NCBI GenBank assembly: GCA_024641085.1
Contig: JAHEDT010000018.1
Span: 1 to 55,995 of the forward strand
Direction: 5' to 3'
Origin: Geobacteraceae bacterium
GTDB taxonomy: Bacteria > Desulfobacterota > Desulfuromonadia > Desulfuromonadales > BM103
Length of the DNA stretch: 55,995 nucleotides
The notes under the pieces are model-generated. The model was not told the origin of the DNA and did not search any database. It worked only from the letters and a program-made list of their open reading frames with translations. Below, piece after piece: positions 8,075-16,942 of the stretch (position 1 is its first letter; every line of letters starts with the position of its first letter). The position numbers and the translations under genes were made by a program.

Positions 8075-9067
8075 TCAGCTCAGCTCTAATGGTGGCTCCT
8101 GCAGGGCTGCAATCTGCTCGCGCAGCTGCAGGATATGTTCTCCCCAGTAACGCACGGTGTTGAACCAGGGGAAATGGTGAGGGAAGGCTGGATCGTCCCA
8201 GCGTCTGGCCAGCCAGGCACAATAGTGCAGTATGCGAAGGCTACGCAGCGCTTCAATCAGACGCAGTTCCCGTGGTCTGAAATCGTAGAACTCATTATAG
8301 CCCTCTACAATCTCAGCAATTTGTGCCATCTGGCGTGGCCTATCCCCCGATAACATCATCCATATATCTTGGATAGCTGGGGCCATACGAGAATCATCAA
8401 AATCTACAAAGAGGAGAGTTTTCCCTGTCCACAATATGTTGCCGGCGTGACAGTCGCCATGGGTGCGGATCAAAGGCGTATCGCCGGCATCGGCAAGCCG
8501 TTCGTCGATCGCCTGCAGCAGGTCGTGGGTGAGGGCGTCGTAATTGGCCTGGTACTCGGGAATCATGAACTTCTCGCTGATCAGGGCGACGGAGGCATGA
8601 CCGAAACTGGTGCTGTCGAGCCGCGGCCGGTGGACAAAGTCGCGGGTCGCGGCAATGGCATGCATGCGGCCCAGGGTTCTCCCCATGATCAGCAGGTTGT
8701 CGAGGTTGTCGAATTCCGGGGCGTGCCCGCCCTGGCGCGGGTAGAGGGCAAAGCGAAACTCACCGTAGCTGAACAGGCTGTTGTTCTGGTCGTTGATGAT
8801 CGGCGAGACGACCGGCAGTTCGTGCTCTTCCAGTTCGAAGCAGAACTGGTGCTCCTCGAGGATTTGCGAATCGCTCCAGCGCCCCGGTCGATAGAACTTG
8901 GCGATCAACGGCGCGCCGCTCTCGATGCCGACCTGGTAGACCCGGTTTTCGTAGCTGTTGAGGGGGAAGGTGCGGCAGTCGCAGATAAACCCGCAACTCT
9001 CGACGGCGTCCATGATGGTCCCGGGCGTCAAGGCTGCGAAGGGGTGCTGGTTCTGTTGATCGTTCAT
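8075..9067 (-). CDS. srkA: Stress response serine/threonine protein kinase (YihE/RdoA)
   Basis: 330 aa, the usual length of SrkA. The APH-like fold shows the Lys strand (APLIAKFYRPGRWS), the catalytic loop THGDCHAGNIL, and the metal-binding DFDDSRM that replaces DFG in this family. SrkA protects cells from stress-induced death and was linked to the Cpx response in enterics; its substrates are not settled. The gene follows the threonine-aldolase-like gene by 72 bp on the same strand. Confidence 0.88.
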   Translation of the reverse strand: MNDQQNQHPFAALTPGTIMDAVESCGFICDCRTFPLNSYENRVYQVGIESGAPLIAKFYRPGRWSDSQILEEHQFCFELEEHELPVVSPIINDQNNSLFSYGEFRFALYPRQGGHAPEFDNLDNLLIMGRTLGRMHAIAATRDFVHRPRLDSTSFGHASVALISEKFMIPEYQANYDALTHDLLQAIDERLADAGDTPLIRTHGDCHAGNILWTGKTLLFVDFDDSRMAPAIQDIWMMLSGDRPRQMAQIAEIVEGYNEFYDFRPRELRLIEALRSLRILHYCAWLARRWDDPAFPHHFPWFNTVRYWGEHILQLREQIAALQEPPLELS

Positions 9068-9139
9068 GAAGGGACCGTCTCGGGAAAGCCGTCATGGAGA
9101 AGCCTTGACATTCAAGGCTAGCAGGTGACAGGTGCCATG

Positions 9140-10204
9140 CTAAAGGGCCTGCATAATGTCCCTTATGTCGCTCGCCAGCGCCGCAATGTCAGCCTCGGCG
9201 GTGGCCCAGGAACACATGAATCGACAATGCCCGGAACCGATGAAGGTATAGAAGACCCAGCCCCTGGCGCGCAGCCTGTTGATGCACGCCTCCGGCAACT
9301 GGGCGAAGACGGCATTGGCTTCCGTGGGATGGACCAGTCTGACCTGCGGAATGGTCGCGAGTTGTGCGGCCAGTTGGCTGGCGCACGCGTTGGCGTGGCC
9401 GGCATGCCGGAGCATCGCGCCGTCTTTGATCAGGCCGAACCACGGCGCCGAAAGGTATCTCATCTTCGAGGCCAGTTGCCCGGCCTGTTTGCAGCGATAG
9501 TCAAATTCGCCGGCCAGGGTCTTGTCGAAGAAGACCACTGCCTCGCCCATCGGCATGCCGCACTTGGTGCCGCCGAAGGTCAGGACGTCAACTCCGGCCC
9601 GCCAGGTCAGCTCCTTGGGGTGAATCTTGAGTGCCGCGATGGCATTGGCGAAGCGGGCTCCATCCATATGCAGTTTGAGCCTGAGTCGTTTGGTCAGGCC
9701 GTGGATGGCAATCAGCTCGTCAGGGGTGTAGAGGGTCCCCAGTTCGGTGGTTTGCGTGATCGACAGCACCCGCGGTTTCGGGTAGTGGATGTCGCTGCGC
9801 TTTGTGACGGTATGCTCAACTTCGGCCAGGGCGACCTTGCCGCCGGCACCGCCGACCGTCAGCAGCTTGGTGCCGTTGGAGAAGAATTCGCTGGCGCCGC
9901 ATTCGTCGGTTTCGATGTGCGCTGTCTCATGGCAGATGACGCTATGGTACGACTGACAGAGCGATGCCAGGGCCAGGGAGTTCGCGGCCGTGCCGTTGAA
10001 GACGAAGAAGACCTCGCAATCCGTTTCGAAAAAATCGCGCAGGGCGTCACAGGCTTTGGCTGTCCATGGGTCGTCCCCGTAACTGGTCGCGTAGCCGTGG
10101 TCGGCTTGCTGCAGGGACTGCCATGCTTCAGGGCAGACCCCGGCGTAATTGTCGCTGGCGAACTGATTCTTGAGAGGTTTCATGGTCATGTCGGGCTCGT
10201 GCAT
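9140..10204 (-). CDS. ltaE: Low-specificity L-threonine aldolase-type PLP enzyme
   Basis: 354 aa of the beta-eliminating lyase/threonine aldolase family. The N-terminal SDNYAGVCPE, FVFNGTAANSLAL, HETAHIETDECGA, LHMDGARFANA and the PLP-lysine segment TFGGTKCGMPMGEA are in family order. It should cleave L-threonine or L-allo-threonine to glycine and acetaldehyde. The start is uncertain: ATG 10204, or internal ATGs six and eight codons later; none has a clear ribosome site. Same strand as srkA and the M16 protease. Confidence 0.82.
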   Translation of the reverse strand: MHEPDMTMKPLKNQFASDNYAGVCPEAWQSLQQADHGYATSYGDDPWTAKACDALRDFFETDCEVFFVFNGTAANSLALASLCQSYHSVICHETAHIETDECGASEFFSNGTKLLTVGGAGGKVALAEVEHTVTKRSDIHYPKPRVLSITQTTELGTLYTPDELIAIHGLTKRLRLKLHMDGARFANAIAALKIHPKELTWRAGVDVLTFGGTKCGMPMGEAVVFFDKTLAGEFDYRCKQAGQLASKMRYLSAPWFGLIKDGAMLRHAGHANACASQLAAQLATIPQVRLVHPTEANAVFAQLPEACINRLRARGWVFYTFIGSGHCRFMCSWATAEADIAALASDIRDIMQAL

Positions 10205-10256
10205 GCTGTGCTTTTCGGGATTGGTTCGTGTGCGATCATAATCAATACATGAAATG

Positions 10257-10351
10257 AACGCAAAGACGCAAAGAAAAGTGCTGCAAGACCCACAATCTTA
10301 CCGCATCTGGCGACTATGTGCGCCTGCTGCTTTCCTTTGTGTCCCCGCGTT
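10257..10351. repeat. Imperfect inverted-repeat element (MITE/REP-like)
   Basis: The left end AACGCAAAGACGCAAAG (10257-10278) reappears as an imperfect reverse complement at 10330-10351 (CTTTGTGTCCCCGCGTT). The ~50-bp centre is non-coding. It fills the gap between the M16 protease and ltaE. The internal GCAAAGAC repeat also gives a short direct repeat. It is probably a non-autonomous repeat; no transposase is nearby. Confidence 0.5.
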
Positions 10352-10357
10352 TGACAA

Positions 10358-13321
10358 CTACCGGCTGCCCAAGCGCTCGCTCTGCATGTTCATCTGCGCG
10401 AGAGGCTGCTGCGCCTTGCTGAACATCTCATCTCCAGCCAGAATCCCTACCGAACTGGCCGCAAAGCCCTGCTCCAGATACGTGCGGGCCACATGCCCCA
10501 GCTGCTTCTGGTCTGTGCCGAGAATGCCGTTGCGGAAAGCCTGGAGCATCTCGTGGGTGACCCCCTGCTGCTGATGGAGGAACTCCCGGTAGCCGCGGCC
10601 TCCCGGTGAGAGGGGGCGGTCGAGTTCGGCAAAGGCTGTCAATATCGACTGCTTGACCATTTCGTCACTGAATTCTGCCCGGCAGGCCCAGTCGACGGCC
10701 TGACGATAGACATCCAGGGTCCGCTCCAGGTGGGGGTCACGATAGGAGAGCATCGAGAACAGGCCGCCGTCGGCATTGTACCCGGCCATGCCGCCGTAAG
10801 CACCGCCCTTCTCGCGAATCTCGCGATGCAGGAAGTCGGCACGCAGCAGCTTGGCCAGGACCATCAGGGCCGGCGCATCGGGGTGCTGATAGGGGACCGT
10901 GCGGAACACGCGCGTGACGTAGGCGACTGGAACATTGTAGTGCCAGCCGATGGCACCGGCCCGGCTCGAGAACGGTGCGGGCGCGTTCTCTGTGGCACCG
11001 GACGTGTTCGGGAGCGCCGACAGCAGGCCGGCCAGAGGGGTGGCCATGCTCTGCAGAGCGGGCTCTTCCGCGGTGACGGCCAGGCTGGCTCGCGCGGCCG
11101 TCAGCAGTCCTCCGGCGATCGCCCGGAGGCTTTCTGCCAGCTCGGCCAGTCCCCGGTCGTCGAGTTCGCTGGCGTGCTGGATAACCCGGACCTGGGTCAT
11201 GCCGCTCCATTCCTCCCGCAAGGCCGCGGTGGGGGTCAGGGCCGCCGCAGCGGCGCGTGCAGCGAAGGAATGCCCGGCCCCGGGGATTGAATTCTCCATC
11301 GAAGTGCGAATCTGGCCGATGACGGTCTTCAGCCGGCCGAGATCGGCAAAGTCCGGTGCCGTCAGCATGTCGGCCAGGATCTCGCAGAGAGCCTTCTGGT
11401 TGCGATCCAGCGCTTTTCCCTTGAGCTCGATGACCGGGCACATGCGGTCGAGGTCAAGGGGGTTTTCCAACAGGTTGGTGCCGAGGCGGATGCCGCCAGT
11501 GGCTGCCGTAATCCGGCGCGACATCGCCAGGTAGTCGTGGCCTGCGGCGCCGACCTGCGGTAACAACGCGCAGAAAATCGGCAGGTACGTTCGCAGGGTG
11601 TCATTGAGGCCGCCGATGTCGAATTGCAGGTTGAGGTAGGTGATGCCGTTGGTCGGCTGGGTGAACCAGTAAATTTCCCCCCCGCCGGCCGCCTCGCGGC
11701 GAAATGGCGTGACCGGCTCTGTGGCTTCGATGTCGTCCAGCTCCAGGATCGGCAGGCAACTCATGTCCTCGGGAGCTTCCTGACTGCGCTGCAGTTCGAC
11801 TGCTTTCGCTTTGATCGCGGTGATGGCCGTATCGTCAAGGGTCTGCCTGATCTTTTGCAGGTGGTCGGCAAAGGCCTGATCTGCCCGCTGGCTGTGCTCG
11901 GGATCGGGACGCAGTAAAAGGGTCACCCGGTGTGGGTTGTCGAGCAGGTGCCTGCGGATCAGGTGCGGGAAAAAGGCCGGGTCGGACGTGGCATTCCTCA
12001 GGCGCTCGAGGTTGCTGTCGATCATCAAGGTACTGAAGGGGTCGTCGGCATGCAGCCAGGAGCCGAACAGTCGCATCATCAGACCGAGACCGTAAGGGTA
12101 CTGGTCCCCGGTCACTTCGCGATTGGCGAACTCATACTGATGAAGAGCGGCCGCAATCCTTTCCTGCGGGAACCCCTCACTGGACAACCGCTCGAGAGTG
12201 TCGAGAATCAGAGCTTCGATCGCCGGCAGCTTGTCCGGATCGGTCCCCTGCAGGCCGGCGGCCAGGAAGGTGTCGCGGTAGTCGTCGTGGTAGCCGGTGC
12301 CGGGAGCGAGGTTGCGGCCCAGCCCCGATTCGATCAGCGCCTGGTAGAGAGGGGCCGAGGGGTTGCCCAGCAGCAGGTTGGACAGAATACCGGTGGCGGC
12401 CCGCTCGAAGGTGTCTTCGATCGGGCAGGTCAGCCAGGCCATCTGCACCATGCTGCGTTGGTGCAGTTGATCGTCCGGGCCGACGGGGAAGGTCTCCGCG
12501 CTGTGGACCGGTGCCGTCAGGCGGCGCTCCAGGGGGATCGCGCTGGCGACCTCCTGCCGATCGAAGCGGCTCAGGGCCAGTCGTTCGATCTGCTCTAGAT
12601 GCCCTTCGACAGGGAGATTGCCGTAGGTGAAAATCCAGCTGTTGCTCGGATGATAGTAGCTCTTGTGGAAGGCCCGCAGCTGCTCCCAGGTCAAGTCGGG
12701 AATGTCCAGCGGTTCACCGCCGGAGTTCTGACTGTAACAGGTGGTCGGGTAGAGCGCGGCGTTGAGGCGGCGCCCCAATAACGATGACGGGTCGGCCATG
12801 GCGCCTTTCATCTCGTTGAACACAACGCCCTTGATCATCAGGCTGGCCGGGTCGTTCGGGTCGGCAAAATCGAGCCGGTGCCCCTCCTGGAGAAAATCCT
12901 GCTCACGCAAAAGCGGAAAGAAGGTGGCGTCGAGATAGATCCCCATCAGGTTGTAGAAATCCTTGCGGTTCATGCTGGCGACAGGGTAGAGCGTCCAGTC
13001 CGAGGCCGTCATGGCATTCATGAACGTGTTGAGACTGCGTTTAAGCATGGCGAAAAACGGATCGCGCACCGGGTACCTCTGCGAGCCGCAGAGCACGGTG
13101 TGTTCCAGGATGTGGGCAACCCCGGTCGAATCGGGCGGCGGGGTGCGGAAGCCGACGGCAAAGACGTTGTTCGGGTCGTCGCAGGCCAGATGCAGGAGGC
13201 GGGCGCCGGTCGGTTGATGCTGCAGGGTGACGGCGGTCAGGTTGAGCTCCGGAATCGGCCGGTTGTCCTGCGCAAGAAAACTGCCGAGGCGCGTGCCCGG
13301 CAGGGGGAGTTGGATAGTCAT
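10358..13321 (-). CDS. M16C zinc metalloprotease, presequence-protease (PreP)-like
   Basis: 987 aa, the usual size of PreP/M16C proteases formed of two fused halves. The inverted zinc motif is HILEHTVL (HxxEH) near residue 85, followed by CGSQRYPVRDPFF and SLNTFMNAMT; the C-terminal half has GGAYGGMAGYN. These enzymes enclose and degrade unfolded peptides. No signal peptide is visible, so it is likely cytoplasmic. GGAGAC sits just before ATG 13321 (minus strand). It may start the minus-strand run continuing with ltaE and srkA, although a repeat separates them. Confidence 0.9.
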   Translation of the reverse strand: MTIQLPLPGTRLGSFLAQDNRPIPELNLTAVTLQHQPTGARLLHLACDDPNNVFAVGFRTPPPDSTGVAHILEHTVLCGSQRYPVRDPFFAMLKRSLNTFMNAMTASDWTLYPVASMNRKDFYNLMGIYLDATFFPLLREQDFLQEGHRLDFADPNDPASLMIKGVVFNEMKGAMADPSSLLGRRLNAALYPTTCYSQNSGGEPLDIPDLTWEQLRAFHKSYYHPSNSWIFTYGNLPVEGHLEQIERLALSRFDRQEVASAIPLERRLTAPVHSAETFPVGPDDQLHQRSMVQMAWLTCPIEDTFERAATGILSNLLLGNPSAPLYQALIESGLGRNLAPGTGYHDDYRDTFLAAGLQGTDPDKLPAIEALILDTLERLSSEGFPQERIAAALHQYEFANREVTGDQYPYGLGLMMRLFGSWLHADDPFSTLMIDSNLERLRNATSDPAFFPHLIRRHLLDNPHRVTLLLRPDPEHSQRADQAFADHLQKIRQTLDDTAITAIKAKAVELQRSQEAPEDMSCLPILELDDIEATEPVTPFRREAAGGGEIYWFTQPTNGITYLNLQFDIGGLNDTLRTYLPIFCALLPQVGAAGHDYLAMSRRITAATGGIRLGTNLLENPLDLDRMCPVIELKGKALDRNQKALCEILADMLTAPDFADLGRLKTVIGQIRTSMENSIPGAGHSFAARAAAAALTPTAALREEWSGMTQVRVIQHASELDDRGLAELAESLRAIAGGLLTAARASLAVTAEEPALQSMATPLAGLLSALPNTSGATENAPAPFSSRAGAIGWHYNVPVAYVTRVFRTVPYQHPDAPALMVLAKLLRADFLHREIREKGGAYGGMAGYNADGGLFSMLSYRDPHLERTLDVYRQAVDWACRAEFSDEMVKQSILTAFAELDRPLSPGGRGYREFLHQQQGVTHEMLQAFRNGILGTDQKQLGHVARTYLEQGFAASSVGILAGDEMFSKAQQPLAQMNMQSERLGSR

Positions 13322-13395
13322 CGGGGTCTCCGTTTCGGGGTGTCATTATGATGATTAAGTGTAGCGTACTCACTTGCGATTGGTAGCTTCACTTA

Positions 13396-13427
13396 AAAAT
13401 AAACAGCCCCGCTTCACAGCGAGGCTG
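13396..13427 (-). terminator. Intrinsic terminator of the zinc-type dehydrogenase
   Basis: On the minus strand CAGCCTCGC - TGTGAA - GCGGGGCTG forms a 9-bp stem with one mismatch, followed by TTTATTTT. It lies 120 bp downstream of the dehydrogenase stop. Confidence 0.75.
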
Positions 13428-13549
13428 GTCTTTGCATCGTTTACAGGGACAGGCCCGTTGCAGGATCAGGGGATAAACGGCCCGGAACGTTGCGGCCGGG
13501 CAGTTCATTGCTCATCATGTTGTGTGGAACGACCGTTCCCCCGAATGTT

Positions 13550-14614
13550 TTATGGTTTTATGATGATCTTGCCAAAGAGACCTTTCCCAGACAGAAATTG
13601 CTTGTAGGCCGCTGCCGCCTGATCGAATCTGTACTCGGCACCGATGGCGGACTTGATCTTGCCTTGGCCCATCCAGTAAAAGCCCTGCTCAAGCTCAGCC
13701 TTGGTTCCCTGGGTGGAGCCGAGGATGTTCGTCCCTTTGAAGAAGACGTGGCGCAGGTCAATCTTGGCGTCATAACCGGTGGTGGCGCCGCAAGAGACCA
13801 GGGTGCCGCCGAATTTCAACAGGGTCAGCTGGGCGTTGAAATGGGTTTCGCCGACATGGTCAAAGGATACATCGATGCCCGGAGCACCACCTTTCTGCTT
13901 GGCGATTTCCTTGCAAATCCCCCGGACGTCCTTGACCCAGTTCTCGTCCCGGTGATTGACCACATAGTCTGCGCCCAGGTCCTTGCACATGTTGGCATTC
14001 TCCGGGCTGGCTGTGGCGATGACGGTACAGTTGTAGAGCTTGGCGATCTGGATCCCCAGGTGGCCGACACCTGAACGGCCCCCCATGATCAGAACGACTT
14101 GCCCGGGCTTGATCTGTGCCCTGCCAACGAGCATGTGCCAGGCCGTGAGCAGGTTCATGGCCGCGGCAGCGGCTTGCTCGTAGCTGACCGTGTCGGGAAT
14201 CTTCACCACGTTGATTTCCGGCAGGCAGACCTGCTCGGCGTGGCTGCCGGGGGTCGTCTGAAAGCCCCAGACCGAACGCTTGGGGCAGTCGTATTCGCGT
14301 CCGCTGGTGCAGGCCTCGCAAACCCGGCAGGACACGTTGGCGTGCACGGCGACCCGGTCGCCAACCTTGATACTGGTCACTTCACTGCCGACAGCAAGGA
14401 CATCTCCAGCGGCATCGGAGCCCGAGGTATGCGGGAGCTCAACCGGAATCGGGTTGCCGCGCATGCCCCAGACATCGTTATAGTTCAGTGCCGAGGCCTT
14501 CACCTGAATGAGAACTTCATTCGGCTTGGGGACAGGGTTCGGGACGTCCTCTACAGTCAGGATATCTCCAAAATTATCGTCGGGCGCGTACGATTTGTAG
14601 ACCAGTGCTTTCAT
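13550..14614 (-). CDS. Zinc-binding medium-chain alcohol dehydrogenase/quinone-reductase family protein
   Basis: 354 aa MDR enzyme. The N-terminal GroES-like half has SALNYNDVWGMRG and the structural-zinc lobe CRVCEACTSGREYDC with four Cys. The nucleotide-binding half has VLIMGGRSGVGHLGIQIA, a GxGxxG-like variant. The sequence resembles crotonyl-CoA carboxylase/reductase or acyl-CoA-type MDRs more than classical alcohol dehydrogenases, but the substrate cannot be read. It is divergent from a FadR-type regulator with a palindromic operator 97 bp upstream of this start, which suggests control by that regulator. Confidence 0.8.
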   Translation of the reverse strand: MKALVYKSYAPDDNFGDILTVEDVPNPVPKPNEVLIQVKASALNYNDVWGMRGNPIPVELPHTSGSDAAGDVLAVGSEVTSIKVGDRVAVHANVSCRVCEACTSGREYDCPKRSVWGFQTTPGSHAEQVCLPEINVVKIPDTVSYEQAAAAAMNLLTAWHMLVGRAQIKPGQVVLIMGGRSGVGHLGIQIAKLYNCTVIATASPENANMCKDLGADYVVNHRDENWVKDVRGICKEIAKQKGGAPGIDVSFDHVGETHFNAQLTLLKFGGTLVSCGATTGYDAKIDLRHVFFKGTNILGSTQGTKAELEQGFYWMGQGKIKSAIGAEYRFDQAAAAYKQFLSGKGLFGKIIIKP

Positions 14615-14710
14615 TGCTTCATCCTTTCCAGATAGTTTTTTCTTCCCGAATATCAGCGGTTATCCAATGGGTCCCGTTCATCGTTTGTGAGTTTTTGCCA
14701 GCATAACAGA

Positions 14711-14741
14711 ATTTATATATTTGTAAAACAAATATATAAAT
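14711..14741. promoter_or_regulatory. Candidate operator for the FadR-type GntR regulator
   Basis: A perfect 14-bp inverted repeat (arms 14711-14724 and 14728-14741, AAA between) has TTGTAAAACAA at its centre, matching the FadR-subfamily consensus TnGTnnnACnA exactly. It lies between the divergent dehydrogenase (start 14614) and the regulator (start 15015), nearer the former. Binding is inferred. Confidence 0.65.
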
Positions 14742-14866
14742 CTTTCCATAACCGTGTAAATGAGGTATCTTGAATCGATGCGAGGGCTCAGCCCCCGCAA
14801 CTTGCTGGGCCATGGATTGATTGCCGCTTGGTTCTTGCCTTATTGAGGGGATCCAGAATCCGGAAT

Positions 14867-14932
14867 CAGTCCCGACAGCCAGGTGGCTCCGCGAGTTTTT
14901 TCTGACGTCTGGATACTGAATTCTGGATACCC
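14867..14932. repeat. Dispersed intergenic repeat, copy B
   Basis: Partner of 748-820. It is flanked by CCAGAATCCGGAATCAG (14853-14869) and the near-complement ending TGAATTCTGG, so the whole 14851-14932 stretch is a loose palindrome. Non-coding. Confidence 0.5.
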
Positions 14933-15014
14933 CATGGCTTGCCGCGGGGCAGTTCATTCCTGGCAAAAATAATATTACCACTTGTGCCCTGAGTGGCCAG
15001 GGAGACTCGGAAAA

Positions 15015-15764
15015 ATGGCTATTGATTTTCAACCGCTTGTGGCAGAAAGCCTTGCCAAACAGATAGCGGAAAAGATTCGCAGCTCCATCTTGGATGGCAG
15101 TCTCAAGGTTGACGACCAGCTTCCGACCGAAGAGGTCTTGGCCGGAAAATTCAATGTGTCCCGTCCGACTATCCGCGAGGCACTCAAGCGGCTTGCGGCC
15201 CAGAATCTCATCCGCAGCCGCCGTGGCCCGACCGGCGGCACATTCGTCAATCGGCCCAGCCAGGAGGACCTGCGTTCATCGCTCACCGAAGCCGCGATGC
15301 TCATGGTCAGCATGGGTGAATTCAGCCTGTCTGAAATTGCCGAAGCACGCCGTGAGTTGGAGCTGACTTGTTGCCGCCTTGCCGCTGAGCGCCGCGAGCA
15401 AGGGCATCTGCTGGCCATGGCGGCAGAAATTGAACGGCAAAAAAATCCGGCCACAACCGATGAGGACTTCTGTGCCTCGGACGTCCGTTTCCACAGGGCA
15501 TTGGTTGATGCGACCGGGAACCCGGTCCTGCAGTTTGTGATGTTCGCCGTGATTGAGGCATTGCAGCCGGCGACCAACCTGGTTATTTTTCGGTTCAGGA
15601 AGCGTGAAAAGATTATCGCCCAGCATGAACGTATCTATGAATCGATCAAAGTCGGAAACGTTGACGTTGCCGAAGCGGCGATGTCCGAGCAAATGAATTA
15701 CTTGTGCGAACAATACGCCCAGGCCCAGGAGTGGCGACGCAGCCGTGATGAGGCACCGCAATGA
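15015..15764 (+). CDS. FadR-subfamily GntR transcriptional regulator
   Basis: 249 aa from ATG 15015, with GGGAG ten bases upstream; the open frame extends 11 codons further without family sequence. Residues ~12-75 form the winged helix (LPTEEVLAGKFNVSRPTIRE, then RRGPTGGTFV). Residues ~100-240 form the helical FCD effector domain with metal-binding positions in DVRFHRALV and the later QHERIYESI. FCD regulators commonly respond to organic acids or acyl compounds. The stop overlaps the next gene by four bases (ATGA), so regulator and AcuI-type enzyme form an operon. The palindrome at 14711-14741 is its likely binding site. Confidence 0.88.
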   Translation: MAIDFQPLVAESLAKQIAEKIRSSILDGSLKVDDQLPTEEVLAGKFNVSRPTIREALKRLAAQNLIRSRRGPTGGTFVNRPSQEDLRSSLTEAAMLMVSMGEFSLSEIAEARRELELTCCRLAAERREQGHLLAMAAEIERQKNPATTDEDFCASDVRFHRALVDATGNPVLQFVMFAVIEALQPATNLVIFRFRKREKIIAQHERIYESIKVGNVDVAEAAMSEQMNYLCEQYAQAQEWRRSRDEAPQ

Positions 15765-16753
15765 CGAAAAGATTCAAAGCTCTGCTCCTGACTGAGAAAA
15801 ATGGCAAGGTCGAGCCTCAGATCAGTCGGCTCTCCGTTGATGATCTGCCCGAGGGCGAAGTCCTGGTCGCGGTGACATACTCCAGTCTCAATTACAAGGA
15901 CTGTCTGGCGGTCCTTGGCAGGGGGAAGATCGTGAGCCGATACCCAATGATCCCCGGGGTCGATTTGTGCGGTGAGGTCCTGTCCTCAGACGCTCCAGGC
16001 TTTCATCCCGGTGAGCAGGTTTTGCTGACCGGCTGGGGTGTGGGGGAGCGGCACTGGGGAGGTTATACCCAACTGGCGAGGCTGAAAGCCGATTGGCTCA
16101 TTCCTCTGCCTGAAGGGCTGAACGGATTGCAAGCCATGGCCATCGGTTCTGCGGGTCTCACCGCCATGCTGTGTGTCATGGCGTTGGAAGAGCAGGGCGT
16201 GGCCCCGGGCCAGGGTACGATTCTGGTGACCGGTGCCAGTGGCGGAGTCGGAGGTGTTGCGGTCGCCCTGCTCGCCGAACTGGGCTACTCTGTCGCTGCA
16301 GTGACCGGGACAAGAGCTAACGACGACTACCTGTACCGACTCGGCGCTACAGAGATTATCAATCGGGCCGCATTTGAACGGTCGACTCGCCCTTTGGAAA
16401 AGCAGCGCTGGGCAGGCGCGATCGACACCGTCGGTGGCGCTGTCCTGGCCTGCCTGCTGGCCGAGGTGCAATATGGCGGCACCGTTGTCGCAACCGGTTT
16501 GACCGGTGGCAGCGAACTGCACACGACCGTCATGCCTTTTATTCTCCGGGCGATCAAGCTGGTTGGCGTCGAAGTAACCACCTGTCCGGTCGATCTGCGC
16601 AAAGTAGCGTGGGCGCGATTGGCCAAAGAACTTCCTGTCGATCTTCTGGAACAAATTTTCAAGGTCATTCCCCTGGAACAGGTTCCGCACTGTGCAGAGG
16701 ACCTTTTGGCGGGGCGGGTCAACGGTCGGGTGGTTGTCGATCTTACGCTTTGA
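15761..16753 (+). CDS. acuI: YhdH/AcuI-type MDR oxidoreductase (acrylyl-CoA reductase family)
   Basis: 330 aa, typical of YhdH/AcuI. Signature segments are SSLNYKDCLAVLGRGKI, IPGVDLCGEV, GWGVGERHWGGYTQLARL, ILVTGASGGVGGVAVALLAE and DTVGGAVLA. Characterised members reduce acrylyl-CoA to propionyl-CoA with NADPH. No zinc-binding lobe is present, as expected. Together with the regulator and the divergent dehydrogenase this suggests a small acyl-CoA or aldehyde detoxification regulon, but the true substrate is not fixed by sequence. Confidence 0.85.
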   Translation: MTKRFKALLLTEKNGKVEPQISRLSVDDLPEGEVLVAVTYSSLNYKDCLAVLGRGKIVSRYPMIPGVDLCGEVLSSDAPGFHPGEQVLLTGWGVGERHWGGYTQLARLKADWLIPLPEGLNGLQAMAIGSAGLTAMLCVMALEEQGVAPGQGTILVTGASGGVGGVAVALLAELGYSVAAVTGTRANDDYLYRLGATEIINRAAFERSTRPLEKQRWAGAIDTVGGAVLACLLAEVQYGGTVVATGLTGGSELHTTVMPFILRAIKLVGVEVTTCPVDLRKVAWARLAKELPVDLLEQIFKVIPLEQVPHCAEDLLAGRVNGRVVVDLTL

Positions 16754-16942
16754 GGAATACGCCAAGGTTTCCGTGAAAACTCGAGTGATCAGGTGAGCCG
16801 TAGAGCGGATGTCTTGATAAACTCTACAGCCCGATTACTTTTCGGACTGTTGTCTCGGTTTTTCTTTTCATGAGAATTCCAAACTGTTAAAATCTCACGA
16901 CTTTGTCATTTGGTACGCCGGTTGTTGGGGGTCGTGAGGTTC

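Noticed and set aside
10254-10574. A plus-strand frame starting in the inverted repeat.
   Set aside because: It overlaps the well-supported M16 protease on the other strand and shows no family sequence or ribosome site.
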